A stretch of 64,000 bases of DNA from Galeruca laticollis (GCA_963921935.1 OY998180.1:211846744-211910743); one strand, 5' to 3'; shown: positions 1-11,758, counted from the stretch's first letter. Numbers and translations: made by a program. Notes: generated by a model from the sequence alone, not told the origin.

Positions 1-86
1 GTTGAAGATTCCGCAAATCCATATTTTAAATATTCAATACTGTATTGCCGGCATTTATTTTTTAATTTAGAAGTAGATTCAGCCAT
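1..86 (-). CDS. hAT transposase, N-terminal fragment (runs off the window)
   Basis: Reading the minus strand from the ATG at 86 gives an open frame to the window edge, beginning MAESTSKLKNKCRQYSIEYL and continuing with a KYGF motif. This start (short polar leader, then Y-x-x-EYLKYGF) is the usual N-terminus of the FAM200/ZBED5-like group of hAT transposases, just ahead of a BED-type zinc finger that would lie outside the window. It sits 425 bp inside a hAT terminal repeat on the same strand, which supports the assignment. Only 28 codons are visible, so integrity cannot be judged. Confidence 0.6.
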   Translation of the reverse strand, partial: MAESTSKLKNKCRQYSIEYLKYGFAESS

Positions 87-511
87 TTTCATACAAAAAT
101 TAAATTCTCAATAGATTTATAGATAGTAATTTTTATAAAATGACACACCACTCACGATTATTTACTACGGCAGAGCTTATGATTCACGACTATATATCGC
201 GGCCAAGCACATACAACTAACTAACAAAAAATTCGTAGAGCTGTTGCATGTTATTTTGTATGAACATCGCGCGTTCGCTGATCAACGTGCGAGGACAAGT
301 CATATACTTCTATTCTGAACTAAAAGAAATTATTATAATTATTAGTATTATTATTAATGCTAATTTAAAACTGCTTATTACCCCTTATTAAATCATTTTT
401 ATTTCACCATTCCTCTTGACTGCTTATTATTTGCTTCTGAATCCGCTACCGCCCCCCCCCAAGGCTACAGCGCCCGCAGGGGGGCGGTATCGCCCCCGTT
501 GGGAACCACTG
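1..511 (-). mobile_element. hAT transposon, 5' end with terminal inverted repeat
   Basis: Read on the minus strand, the element begins at 511 with CAGTGGTTCCCAAC, the classic hAT terminus, followed by a GC-rich stretch (about 452-500, including a run of C) and AT-rich leader before the transposase ATG at 86. The 8 bases outside the end (512-519, AATTGTAC) would be one copy of the hAT target duplication; the other copy is off the window. The rest of the element extends left. Confidence 0.6.
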
Positions 512-518
512 AATTGTA

Positions 519-785
519 CACTGAGAGATTTTTTTCGATAACCGCGAGTACAAAAAATGAGAAGTCCGCGATTCGAAGTTTATAAGTACAAATGTGTGTA
601 AACAGAAATAAATTTCGGGTTATTGTAACCATAAGATGTACTTTATTCTTTATTTTTCTTAATCTTAGTACAGTTTTACTTATCATAACCCAAAATTTAC
701 TACGATCTACGTACATTTTCACTTGTTAACCTCGAATCGCGTGTCACGTTTTGTACTTGCGGTTATCGAAAAAAATCTCACAGTG
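519..785. mobile_element. 267-bp MITE with TA target duplication
   Basis: The ends form a long imperfect inverted repeat of about 60 bp. The left end reads CACTGAGAGATTTTTTTCG and the right end, on the opposite strand, CACTGTGAGATTTTTTTCG; both continue through ATAACCGC and GTACAAAA to GCGATTCGA. TA dinucleotides flank both sides (517-518, 786-787), as in Tc1/mariner insertions. There is no coding capacity, so it is a non-autonomous element. It abuts the hAT end at 511. Confidence 0.65.
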
Positions 786-982
786 TAGCACTTGAATATC
801 GCGCCTCGAAACACTTGAAGATCGGTTTTTTAATCGCATAACACTCGTGAGTCGGGACATAATGTTCTCCGTGTTTCATTTCATTTGTTAACTCTTGTCA
901 TCTTGGAATTATATTGCTTGCAGTATGAGTTACAAAATCGTTACCGTACATATCTTTCAATTTTATTGAATATTACGTTTTT

Positions 983-1064
983 ATAGTATTTAAAGTATTG
1001 AGTGAGCTGGAAAAGTGTAAATTATAGTATTTGAAGTATTGAGTAAGCTGAAAAAGTGTAAAAA
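983..1064. repeat. 41-bp tandem duplication
   Basis: Two adjacent copies (983-1023 and 1024-1064) of ATAGTATTTRAAGTATTGAG followed by TRAGCTGRAAAAGTGTAAA, differing at a few positions. It lies directly upstream of the decayed hAT transposase and could be part of its 5' leader. Confidence 0.6.
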
Positions 1065-1126
1065 ACTGTGTGATACTTAGAAATTTATTTCCGACTGTTT
1101 GTGCGAAACAAAACAAGATTTACGAA

Positions 1127-3254
1127 ATGAGTTCGCGTGGTCGTGATGCCGGTAGAAAATTTGAGTCAGGGAGTTCAAAAAGGAAACGAGCTATCAAAAG
1201 AAAGCAGGCAAACGAAAATTTACGTGGATCTATATATAAATATATAAAAAGTGATGATAAAGAAACCTCTACAAAACATTTATTGACTGAAAGTGACTCT
1301 TATCCTGCTCCAGCTGAAAACATTCCTTCTACATCATCATGGATGCCGCCGCCGTCATTAAGTAAAAATAGCAAGGATAATGAATTAACTACATCATTGT
1401 CTCTTAAGTCACCGATGCCACCGTCAACGCTATCCAGTCAAGAACACGAATCTGAGCCCGAGTCTATGTCTACATTCATGACTGCTGGAACGGAAAATTC
1501 GAATCCTCAAAATGACCCCGGTTTGTGGCTCATAACAGTTACTGATGTAGACCGAACTAAGATTGTATTAAAAGGTCCAATCCGGGTTAAAGTCGATTTA
1601 TTCCCCGTAAATGATAATGGACGTCGATTCAGCGAATATCATTATAATAAGATATTAGTTAACAGTGAAAAGCTTCACAGGCACAAGTAAAGTATAAGAC
1701 GATTAATGACCACTATATCGGAAAAAGTATTCAAAATGAGCTCATACAATTAATGGCAAGTCACGCGAAGACTGAAATTGTTGAAAAAATAATAAATATT
1801 ACTCGATTATTCTTGATTGTACTCGCGATGTTTCTCGTGTTGAGCAACTTTCAATTATTATAAGATTTTTTAATACAAATACAGCTGAAATTGAAGAACA
1901 TTTTATTGGTTTCTTAGCCGTCGAAAAAACCACAGCTGAGAGCTTGACTAATTATATAAACACAGAATTAGAACAGTTAGGTATATCATAGCAAAACTGC
2001 AGAGGCCAAGGATGTGATAATGGTGCCAATATGCGTGGTGAAAAAAGTGGTGTCCAAAAACGTATTCTTGAAATTAATCCACTTGATTATTTTTTAACTT
2101 GTGGGAGTCATAGCTGGAATCTCACCCGCATCGTCTTGTGTCCAAGCAAAATCTTTTTTTCGTTTACTACAAAGGTTTGCCGGCTCAAGTCAGAGGTGGG
2201 CTATTTTAAATGCTTATGTAAAATCGTTGTCGCTAAAACCACTTTCAGAAACTAGATGGAAGTGCAGGGTAGCATCGGTGAAGGCCGTTAAATACCAACT
2301 AAGTGATATATGTGATGCTTTAAAAGATTTAGCAGAAAACACAACAGATTGTCAGTTGGTCAGTGAATGCCATTCTATAGAAAAGGAACTACCTGTTTAC
2401 GAATTTGTAGTTTCACTTGGCATATGGTATGACATTCTTACAAAGATAAATGTTATAAGTAAAATGTGGCAAAGCGAAAACATGCAGTTAGATGTGGCTA
2501 TATAACACCTAGACGCATTCACAAATTGACTCGCTAATTATCGAGAAAATGGTTTTCAGTCATCCCTTGTAACAGCAAGAGAAATCGCCGAGAAAAACGA
2601 TATTGACAGATAGTTCAAAGAAGTCAGAAGACGACGTAAAAAAAGGCTTTTTGATTATGAAGGGGAAGATGAAGCTCATGAATTGAAAGCAGAAGAAATT
2701 TTCAAAATAAACTATTTTTATGTCATTGTCGATAATGTGCGCGCAAGCTGTCATCCTAGGTCTGAGGCTCTTAAACATCATGAGAGTATATTTGGTTTCA
2801 TGTATAATATAAAAAAATTAAAGGAAATTAGTGATAGTGAACTTTTAAAGCAATTCAGCGACTTGCAAATATCTATGACAGTAGGAGAATCATGTGATAT
2901 TGATGGACATGAATTGTACGAAGAACTGAATATGTTCATCCGTGTGTATGAAGGAAACGATGACATTATCTCGGTGCTAAAATACATAATAGAAAAAAAA
3001 GTAACTGAAGTTTACCCCACTATCGAAATAGTCCTGAGAATTATTGCTACCACACCTGTTACAGTTGCATCTGCTGAAAGAGAAGTTTTTCGAGGCTTAA
3101 AATTATTAAAACATATTTGAGGCATTCGATGACACAAGATTGGCTTTCAGCCCTTGCTATTCTTTCAATCGAAAATGACGTATCTCATTCGTTAGATTAT
3201 TGTGATTTAATTAAAGATTTTAGTCCTAGGAAAAGCCGCAAACATCAATTTTAA
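1127..3254 (+). pseudogene. Decayed hAT transposase (ZMYM/DUF4371 type)
   Basis: The frame opens at ATG 1127 (MSSRGRDAGRKFESG, basic then Ser/Pro-rich) and reaches a block around 1520-1680 with DPGLW, KGPIRV and RRFSEYHYNK, typical of ZMYM-like hAT transposases just before a TTF zinc finger. That finger is missing. Pieces of the DUF4371 region follow in shifting frames (1810-2130), including GCDNGANMRGEKSGVQ and NPLDYF..CGSHSWNL. At 2150-2500 come the SETRWKCR block and its helical continuation. A C-terminal hAT dimerisation segment with TPVTVASAEREVFRGLK is at about 3040-3110, and the last codons end at 3254. Several stops, frameshifts and deletions make it inactive. Confidence 0.7.
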
Positions 3255-3399
3255 AATTTCTCATCTCTGTATTTATTAATTTTGTAAATATTTCAAGGTA
3301 AAATATTTTAAAACTCAAAGTTGATTTATTTGTATAATTTTAGCATTTCTCCTTAAACATGTTAAACATGACAAATACCTAAACCAAACAACCAGACCT

Positions 3400-3458
3400 A
3401 CTTTCGGCATCGCAAAGACCTGCTGCCCGGAGCATTGCAATGAGTAAGGCCGCCGCTG
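3400..3458. repeat. Candidate right terminal repeat of the decayed hAT
   Basis: Read inward from 3458 on the minus strand, the sequence starts CAGCGGCGGCCTTACTCATT, the form seen at ends of ZMYM-type hAT elements. It lies 200 bp beyond the transposase relic on the expected side. No matching left end was found, so the assignment is tentative. Confidence 0.4.
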
Positions 3459-4190
3459 GTTACAATATATTGTCCTAAAGTACAAAATCAAACATTTGGT
3501 AATAATGCATAATTTAAAATAATTAATAACATATATTGTTTATCAACTTGGCCTCAATATAACGAAAACTAATAATTGTTTAATAAAGTATATCGGAAAT
3601 GCAATAACAAAGATAGTTTATTTAAGGAGGAATTTGTAAACATCTATCATTATTATTATACTTATTGTTTAGTAAACTTCAAAACACAGTCGGAATTGTC
3701 TATAATAATATTTGTAATAAAACAAATTACTTTGTCACCTGAGAAAATGACAAATAAAGAAGGGACCATTAGTTCATCTTTATGGTCCATCCCCTGTATC
3801 CCAGCATCACAGTATAAAGTACTATAATAGTATCATGCTGTTTTAAAAAGGAAAATGGGTCATTTTGGATGAAGTTAAGTACAGTGATAAAACTAAAATA
3901 TTTACAAAACTCTTTTATTCCGTTTACGAAACTAAAATACAGTCGGTACGTTTCATATGTATACAAACACTATTCACTAACACACTACAATTATAATTTC
4001 TGTTTATTCAAAGACAGTATATAGTTATTATTCCACAATATACAATTATTTGAACTGTTTACCCATACCTCAGAATTATGAACCAATAAAGTTTGAACGT
4101 CATTGTAAACATGTTTTTCTGGACCAAGACTTTTGAACATTTGTGGATTAATTCATTTATTGGAATTTTGTTTTTTACCTCAAGGTTCGT
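3459..4190. other. AT-rich interval without recognisable genes
   Basis: Nothing coding was recognised. A short imperfect hairpin (GGGACCAT...ATGGTCCATCCC) lies around 3765-3793. The rest is unstructured AT-rich DNA. Confidence 0.5.
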
Positions 4191-4194
4191 ATTC

Positions 4195-4365
4195 AAAATG
4201 CTGCGAACGAACCAAACGCGCCTTGCCCGCTGTAACAAATTTGTCGTCAGTATGTTTCGTCAAACATTTTCCGAGGTTTGTGGGTAAACGATTTGCGCAA
4301 AGAGAATTATTTCCGCGCAAAATGTTTGTTACAGCGATCGGCGCGTTTGGTTCGTTCATTTTGTA
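4195..4365. repeat. Foldback repeat
   Basis: Two arms of about 45 bp are inverted copies: AACGAACCAAACGCGCC on the left and its complement GGCGCGTTTGGTTCGTT on the right, both continuing through CGCTGTAACAAA. The spacer is about 80 bp. Open frames on both strands here are a by-product of the symmetry. It is probably a small non-autonomous DNA element. Confidence 0.55.
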
Positions 4366-4526
4366 GCAAATAAATACGCACATTTAGATTAGGTTTGCTA
4401 TAAATCAAGTATAACATTCATATACTTTTTATTACTGATTCTAAGTTGATTCTTGATATTTAATTTATTAAGGGCCACTTGCACCGTATTTGTTAACTAT
4501 GGTTTACGACCTAAACCAAGTTTTAA

Positions 4527-7500
4527 GTAAATGATTATGTATCCGACGATATTTCAATGTCGGACCACCGCTGGATAAAATTCGAAATAAAACTTGCGCT
4601 CACAACCTTCACAATGACTCGCGACCCCAGGTAAACGGATATGACAAAATATGTCCACTGTTTGAAAGGGGATCTGCGAGGAGTCGAGGCTGTGTTGCCC
4701 AACAATAAAGGAGATTTGGAAAGTTATTATGAAACAATTCAAAACTCCATTATTAATGCCTACAAGATGTCTTGCCCACTCGGGCGGATCGATCTCGATG
4801 GAGCCTCCACTTCGTGGTGGTGCCATGAGATTGACCAGCTCAGGGGGACGGCGAGGAAATCTTTTAATAAGGCTAAAAGAACAAGACTCAAAGAGGATTG
4901 GAACTCATACAAGTCTCACCTCAAAGAGTATAAAAAAGTCATCAGACAAAAGCAAAGAGAGGCATGGAGAATCTACTGCGAGGATTTCCCCCAAGCAGCT
5001 AGACTCCAAAAAGCCCTCTCAAAAGATCCCCACCGTCATATCGGTATACTAACCAGAGAGGATTGCACTAAAACTGCCAACCTAAAGGAAAGTCTTCAAT
5101 TATTGATGTCAACTCACTTCCCGGACTTCAGAACCACAAATACGGCGGCCTGGGAGGATGAGGAGAATCACTACCCGACGGACGATGACTGGCGTATATC
5201 ACGACAGATCGTCGACGCGGACAGACTGAGGTGGGCCATCTTAGGCTTCTCCCCCTTTAAATCCCCGGGAACGGACGGCGTTTATCCAGCCCTACTTCAG
5301 TGGGGCCTGGATGACCTAATGCCGCACCTGGTAGGAATCCTCAGATCCTCACTGGCACTGAGGTATATTCCAAAAGGTTGGAGAGAAGTCAAAGTCGTGT
5401 TCATACCAAAACCAGGAAGAATGGACTATTCCATCCCAAAAGCATATCGACCCATTAGCCTCACATCGTTTTCAATGAAGACTTTAGAGAGGCTGTGCGA
5501 ACGATACATAAGAGATGTGGTGATAACATAAAATCCACTGCATCCAAATCAACATGCATACACTCCAGGGAGATCCACGGATTCGGCTCTTCATCTCGTG
5601 GCGGGCCGCATCGAGAAATCGTTGGAAAATAAGGAGTCCACCCTGGGTGTATTCATAGACATAGAAGGCGCATTTGATAGAACCACTTTTCCTAAAATAA
5701 CAAATGCACTTTCCAACAAGAATATCCCCCAAACCATAAATGGCTGGATATATAACATGCTCTCAAAAAGAGCAATCAAAATCAGTGTAGATGATGTAAC
5801 CATCAGAGGCTTGGTTGTAAAAGGTTGTCCACAGGGAGGGGTGCTCTCACCACTACTATGGAACATGGTCTTAGACTCCTTGGTCAGCCACCTCAATGAT
5901 AACAACTTCTACACAATAGCATACGCAGATGACCTAGTAATTCTGCTAACAGGAAGATTCGAGGAGACACTCTGCGCTTTAATGCAGGAGGCCCTCAATA
6001 TCATAGAACAATGGTGCAGAGACCATTCGCTGTCGATAAATCCAAAAAAGACTGAGATGGTCCTCTTCACGAATAAAAAGAAGCTTGCAAAACATCAAGC
6101 CCTAAAGCTCCTAGATACCAAACTTAATTTCTCTTCAGAGGTGAAATATTTAGGGGTCACCTTTGACAATAAGTTAACGTGGAACTCCCACTTAGAAAAC
6201 AGAGTTAAAAAAGCATATATTTCTTATGAGCAGTGTCGTAGAACCATCGGCCGCACCTGGGGCATGTCACCTAAGGTTGCTGCCTGGATCTACACTGCCA
6301 TCATCAGACCTATGCTAACGTACGGCGCGATTGCCTGGGGAGCTAAGGCAAACCAGCTGACAGTCGTCCGTAAACTGGACCAAATCCAAAGAACAGCATG
6401 CCTCAACACAACAGGAGGCATGAGAACCACACCAACAAGAGCTATGGAGGTAATCCTCGGTCTCACTCCCCTTGACATATACATCAAGGAGGTTGTTTTG
6501 ATGACCATGACACGTCTGCGCTCTACTGGTATACAACCTGATGTAGGATCCGGTAAACTGAGACGTAACTTGTGGCATGAGGCCCTCAGGGAGATCCCAC
6601 TGCTGCAGGCCAATACGGACTCGATTCCACCGCGATATGCCTTCAACAGGCCCTACAAGGTAATCTTTAAAAACAACTCACAAGACCTATTGGAAGAAGG
6701 CGCAATCCGCATCTTCACAGACGGGTCTAAATCCAATGTGGGCTCAGAATGTGGTATTTTTTCCAGATCCCTGAATCTAAACATAAAATGGGCAATGGGC
6801 TGCAATGCAGATGTTGCTCAAACAGAGCTCACTGCTATCTGCATCGCTAAAGAGATTACCAAGAGGAAAACCACAGGTAATAATATATACATCCTTACGG
6901 ACAGTAGACAAACACTACTAGCCCTGAACAGACCACGTATTACATCAGGCCTAGTACTAGAATGTCACATGGCCTTAATCGAAGCCTGTAACAACAACAC
7001 GGTCACTTTAGGCTGGATCAAGGGCCATGAGAAATCGAAAGGAAACCGTATTGCAGACTCGCTAGCCAGGAAGGCAGCCTCCCAAAAACTCTTGGGACCT
7101 GGCACTTTCATTGGTCTATCGGCGTCAGCAACGGCCGACCTATTAAAGGAACACTCCCTTAATAAGTTTAAGGGTAGATGGGACGACGCAGACAGCTACA
7201 GGCTTGCCAAGGAACTGCTACAGTATCCGGATAGCAAAGTAGCTAAAAAATACGTGACTATGAACAGGCGGAACCTACGAACAACCACAGGAATTCTGAC
7301 TGGTCACTGCCACCTACGAAAACACCTTCACAGACTGGGGCTATCTAACACCCCACTTTGTAGAGGATGTGAACAAGAAGATGAGACTGTCGAACACATT
7401 CTTTGCGAATGTCAGACACTCTCTCATTTTAGGTTTCAAGTATTCGGCGATCACAGGCTAACATACGCCAATATGAGGGAACTTAATTCAGGCGACGTTA

Positions 7501-7538
7501 TCGCCTACTTTAAGGAAGTAGGCTGGATGACGAACTAG
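4527..7538 (+). pseudogene. LOA-type ORF2: endonuclease remnant, reverse transcriptase, RNase H, zinc knuckle
   Basis: The frame starts with VSDDISMSDHRWI at about 4539, the last endonuclease motif (SDH). It has an in-frame TAA at 4632 and another at 5529; otherwise one frame runs to 7538. Reverse transcriptase spans roughly 5200-6400: SPFKSPGTDGVYPALLQ, the LOA-like HPNQHAYTPGRSTDSALH just after the second stop, FIDIEGAFD, GCPQGGVLSPLLW, and the catalytic YADD at 5922-5933. RNase H lies at about 6700-7090, with FTDGSK, ELTAI, LTDSRQ and NRIADSLARKAA supplying the acidic residues. A C-terminal CRGCEQEDETVEHILCEC is at about 7350-7410. RNase H plus these RT blocks point to the LOA clade; R1 or I are alternatives. 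Only two nonsense codons suggest recent death. Confidence 0.8.
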
Positions 7539-7630
7539 AAGGAAGTTTTGAACCTCAGAAGGATGCACAATGGGCCAATTGTGGCCTAAGTGCTGTGGGG
7601 CCCCCCACCCTTCAAACCTTTACAGATACA
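4527..7630 (+). mobile_element. 5'-truncated LOA-clade LINE
   Basis: The element begins within the last part of its endonuclease domain (around 4527) and ends after the ORF2 stop at 7538 with a short 3' region rich in G and C (7560-7630). Similar sequence, CTTGCACCGT, occurs on both sides (about 4477 and 7633), perhaps a pre-existing repeat or imperfect target duplication. No poly(A) tail is visible. 5' truncation is usual for target-primed reverse transcription. Confidence 0.7.
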
Positions 7631-7639
7631 GATTATCTT

Positions 7640-9737
7640 GCACCGTCACTTAAACCGAGTTTAATTGCCTTAACTAGCTGTTAAATTAAATCTCCAAAAT
7701 TTGAGGGATTATTCAACGTTTAAGGCTAAGCGTACATTTTATGTGTGTCTACGCCTACGCTGACTACAAGTGGTATTTTTTTGTATAAAAATATGGATTA
7801 TTTGGAATTGGAAGAAGAAATTTTCTTAAAGGAAGATTTAGTTACTTTTGAAATTAACGATTTCGGCTTATTATGAGTATTTTCATGACTTGGATGAATT
7901 GAGTTTTTTTAGAAGATTCAGATTATTAGAAGGGACAGTACTATGACCCATGGTTTGTAAGTTATCATAGAATCATTATTTTTTGGTCAGTGATAAGGAA
8001 TAAAGGGAAAAATAAAAGTACATGATTACTACTTCCTAATTTTTTAGAAACCATACCGTATCACCAATTAATCAGCTCCTAACCATCCTAAGATTTTATA
8101 CAAGTTCAGGAATTTAGATCTACACAAAAAAAGGATCCTACTTTTTGTGAGATTATTTTTCTTTTTAGTTCAAAGAGAACTTATTTAGCCATTTTTCGGA
8201 TCCTTAAACATTCGAGAGTTTAATTTTTATTATTAATCCTAAATTAATCGCATTGTTCATCTATACTATATAATAAAGAAATATTTGAGAAACTGTCTGG
8301 AGTTTAATTTTAGGTCACTTTTCAGAACCTGTCCAGAGAAAAAATATTTAAACAAAATAACAAGCTTTTTGTTTTGTTAAACCTGTTACTAGTTTATCCA
8401 AACCAGATAATAAAAAACTGTGGTCCTGAAAAATAATTAATAATTAAAAAATATTTATTAGGTATTTAACCCTGACTTCCCATGTACAGGATCATGATTT
8501 ATGCCATTGCTCGGCATACAATTATAATAAATTATCGACAGAAGATCCTAGGATTATTGCACATATTAAATATTCCCACAAAAAACACTCATTTATTAGC
8601 CAAGCAAGAATAATCTAGGTGAAGAATTATGTAAGTGAAGATAGTCACAGTACTAACTTATAAAATAAACCTGGTTTTGTTGACAGAAGTTTTGCACTAG
8701 TACAGTGCAAGTGGCTGTAACCAGAAGGGTTCTAATTTCAGAAATTTAAAATGGTTAAGCACCTAATTCTTTTAGACTTCTAAACAGGATTCGACGAAAA
8801 AATCGAAGTCTTATATTCTGTCTTTGTCCATCCGATTTAATATTCGTGGGACAAACCGTAAGTGATAGAACTTAGGTATAAACAGGTTCGGAATCAACAT
8901 GTTCTGAAACCTCTACATTGTAAAAAAATTTGACCTAACACTATATAGTCAACAGAAATAAAAATTATGTATTTGCAAAGCTTATATTTATTTCTATAAA
9001 CATATTTATACAGTGTCATTCGTTAAATTGAAATCACCGTTTAGAAGTCTACAAAAATGCCACAGTGTGGCGCTTCCCTACTTGTTTGATATTGATGTGT
9101 ATGTCTGTTTTTGACAGGTGTATACACGATTTTTTTATAGTTCTCTGAATAATATTTATCCATAGTAACATGCAGTCACCTATAAATCTTCAGTTTGAGT
9201 AAATAATATACCTAATCAATTGTGATATGAATACATAAGCAAAATTTGTTGTTAAAATAAAATGTACACGCGTTTGAGATCATTAAAAAGGAAACGTTAA
9301 AAAATACAAATACTATATGGACAAAATACATTTTATTAAGGCACATTTTTCTTTGGTCACTGCTCTTCTTTGAATAAAAATAAAAAGTTTAAAGTACAGA
9401 TTTTGGAGAGTGATGTTATATTCATAACACAATGATAGGTACTTATTAAATACACTATTTTCTGCTTCTCTTATCCCTAAGTAATTTCTAAATTGCCATA
9501 ATATTTTAGTTTATACTTATTTGTATACCAATTATCAGTACAAATAGAGAGAGATGTTCAAAGGTGGATTGCGTTTGGGTAAAGGATTTTTATTTATTTC
9601 GGGTATGTTTATCGATGGAGCGGGCACTGATATAGGGTAGGTTTACCAAAAATTTATTCGACAGTACAATCCCGATATATTTCCATCCAGCTTTTTTGTC
9701 TTAATATTTTGTTCTTGCTGTTGTCATTAGTGTTAAA
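7640..9737. other. Long non-coding AT-rich interval
   Basis: No open frame or element end was recognised. Short stretches such as TTAAACCGAGTTTAATTG near 7650-7670 resemble MITE termini but no partner was found. Nothing else stands out. Confidence 0.5.
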
Positions 9738-10830
9738 TGAAATTTACAGTTTCGACCCTTACTCAATCTCCACAATTATATGGAACCGTTAAATTACATA
9801 AAATATCGAAACCAATTAAGACCTGTAGTCTCTTATGGTAATATTCCTAATAATAAATTAGCTGAAAAACTTAACAATATACTTAAAAAATACGGACATA
9901 TGTATCTAAATACTCAATTAAAAATTAAATAGAACTAATCAAAATATTAAAAACATTTAAATTATTCCTCCAAGTAGATAAAAATATTAATCCAGGAAAT
10001 TATATTCATAATGAAGGTTTACCAATGGTAAGCCCTGTATCACCAATTTTGGCAAGAATTATTATGGACAGTTTAGAAAGAAAAATCTTTGAATGTAACA
10101 TTTCAAAAAAATATCTTATTAAATTTATATTGGAAGTTGAAGAAAATAACTCAATCAATTTTCTTGATTTAAAAATTCAAAAAGGTAATAATTTACTTCA
10201 TTATTCAATTTACAGAAAACCAACACACACTGATGTGACTATTCAATATAATTCCAATTATCCCGTGTCACATAAATTAGCAGCATATAATTCAATGATA
10301 TATAGAGCATTTTAATTGTCTATAAACAAATATAATTTTTATACAGAAATTGATACAATTAAACAAATAACATTACATTACAACTAATAGTTCCTAAACA
10401 AACTAAAGAAATAAAAAATTACAAAACCATCAAATATGCTGGTAATATTTCAAAGATAATATATTTATCAACAAATACAACAATTTCTTTTAAAACAGAA
10501 AGTAATGAGAGTACAAAGTTGTTGAATGTAAAAACTAAAATAATGTCCCCATTAGGAAGTCTGAGTCAAACCATTAGAAATTTTGAAATCAGATACAGGG
10601 AACACTTACGAGCATACAGATTAAAACAACCAGAGAAATCCCACTACGCAAAACATCTACTTGATACCTAACACAGAACTAGAAGTTCTGCATATTTGTG
10701 ATAAGAAACAAGAACTGGATTTCCTTGAAGAGTTAGAAATTAGAAGACACTTAAGAGATCCATAATATGAAGTAGTCAATAAACAGATAAATCCAGGGAG
10801 TTCACCACTTTTAAAATGTCTTCTTAAGTG
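9738..10830 (+). pseudogene. Penelope-like element, decayed reverse transcriptase and GIY-YIG tail
   Basis: Around 9775-9900 a frame gives LYGTVKLHKISKPI..VVSYGN, a conserved Penelope RT block. At 10010-10315 it continues NEGLPMVSPVSPILARIIMD (normally GLPMGSP) and NSINFLDLKI...YRKPTHTD. Between KKYLIKF and LEVEENN the expected segment with the catalytic YVDD is absent, so the RT core is deleted. Further on (10570-10680) FEIRYREHLRAYRLKQPEK is the second half of the GIY-YIG endonuclease region. Multiple stops are present. Its 3' part is interrupted by the solo LTR at 10831. Confidence 0.7.
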
Positions 10831-11758
10831 TGTAATTGCCGTGGGTAGTCAGGGGGTTGAACATAAAAGGGCTTGTTGGTTAGATTTGTTTATTTAATAG
10901 TAACATATATCTTGACTTCAAACTAAAAATCAAAATCTTCACAACTTAAAACTAATTCTATGTACAGTTATTATATGTACAATTGTTAATCCGCGATTCC
11001 GCGCGGCTCCTCTGAGGGTGGTCGTCCACAGATCCCCTCTTATTATGCGGCTTCGGGTGGTAAATGGTCTGGATCGGTAGTACCACACCCCTTTGACTTT
11101 GCGACGAGTATTGATTTACGAATCAGTACTATTATATAAACTTACTTAATTTTGTCGACCTGGGATATTCGTTTTACCCCCTCGTTCTGGTTGCCTAAAA
11201 GAAACGGGGTATATTTGGTACCAGATCCCGCGTTCAACACACAGCAAGACCTCGGTGAGGTGGGAATTCGCTTCCGTCTCGGGCTCAACACGCACCGAGA
11301 CGGGAAGGCTTCTGTTCTAGACTCAACACACTCCAGGATTTCGGCCGAAAAATGAGGTTTGCTTGTGTCTAACCTTGGGTTCAACTCATTCCAAGGGGTC
11401 GACGCCGAGCTGGGTGTTAATTACCATCCCAGGCTCAATACGCTCCGGGATATAGTAAATCAACTCGATTAAGCGTACTCCCGTTATATTAGTTGGAGCT
11501 AATTCCACCGATGAAGCGTTCCTTTTGATTGTGGTCGTACGGATTGAACTTATCGATGTATTGAAACGTTTCAGCGTTAATAATATCGGTCGAGTTGTTA
11601 GTAAGATGTCAAAAGTGTTGCCCTCTAGGTACTCGGTGCCCGACTTCGTCTACTGTGATAATTTGGTTTGGTAGTGTTCTGTATCCCCATCACCGATGTT
11701 TTGTGTTAATTATGCGTAGAGAGTGTTAACTTATATTTTAGACGACAGTGTTGTTACA
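10831..11758. mobile_element. Solo LTR (928 bp) with 4-bp target duplication AGTG
   Basis: The interval starts TGTAATTGCC and ends TGTTGTTACA, so it has the TG...CA boundaries of an LTR with TGTAA/TTACA as terminal inverted repeat. AGTG is directly repeated on both sides (10827-10830, 11759-11762). It sits inside the tail of a Penelope-like element, which gives an independent reason to place the borders here. There is no internal coding region, so it is best explained as an LTR left by recombination. Its middle contains the hairpin array at 11175-11451. The orientation is unknown. Confidence 0.65.
11175..11451. repeat. Array of hairpins with similar loops and unlike stems
   Basis: At least three, probably five, units have a loop close to GCTCAACACGCW enclosed by stems that differ from unit to unit. 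Unit at 11271-11307: stem CGTCTCGG/CCGAGACG, extendable to about 12 bp with one bulge. Unit at 11373-11396: CCTTGG/CCAAGG around GTTCAACTCATT. Unit at 11426-11451: ATCCCaGG/CCGGGAT around CTCAATACGCT. Weaker ones are at 11315-11338 and 11224-11251. Upstream, TACCCC (about 11177) pairs with GGGGTA (about 11207) around an unrelated loop. Loop spacing is irregular, about 38-59 bp. The array lies in the middle of the solo LTR. Confidence 0.6.

Noticed and set aside
4133..4383. Overlapping open frames on both strands
   Set aside because: They arise from the inverted arms of a foldback repeat and have no protein-like motif.
6290..6646. 118-codon minus-strand frame
   Set aside because: Antisense shadow of the LOA reverse transcriptase.
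11175..11451. CRISPR-like array
   Set aside because: The repeated parts are short loops, spacing is irregular (about 38-59 bp), and the context is a eukaryotic LTR. The pattern fits hairpins, not repeats and spacers.
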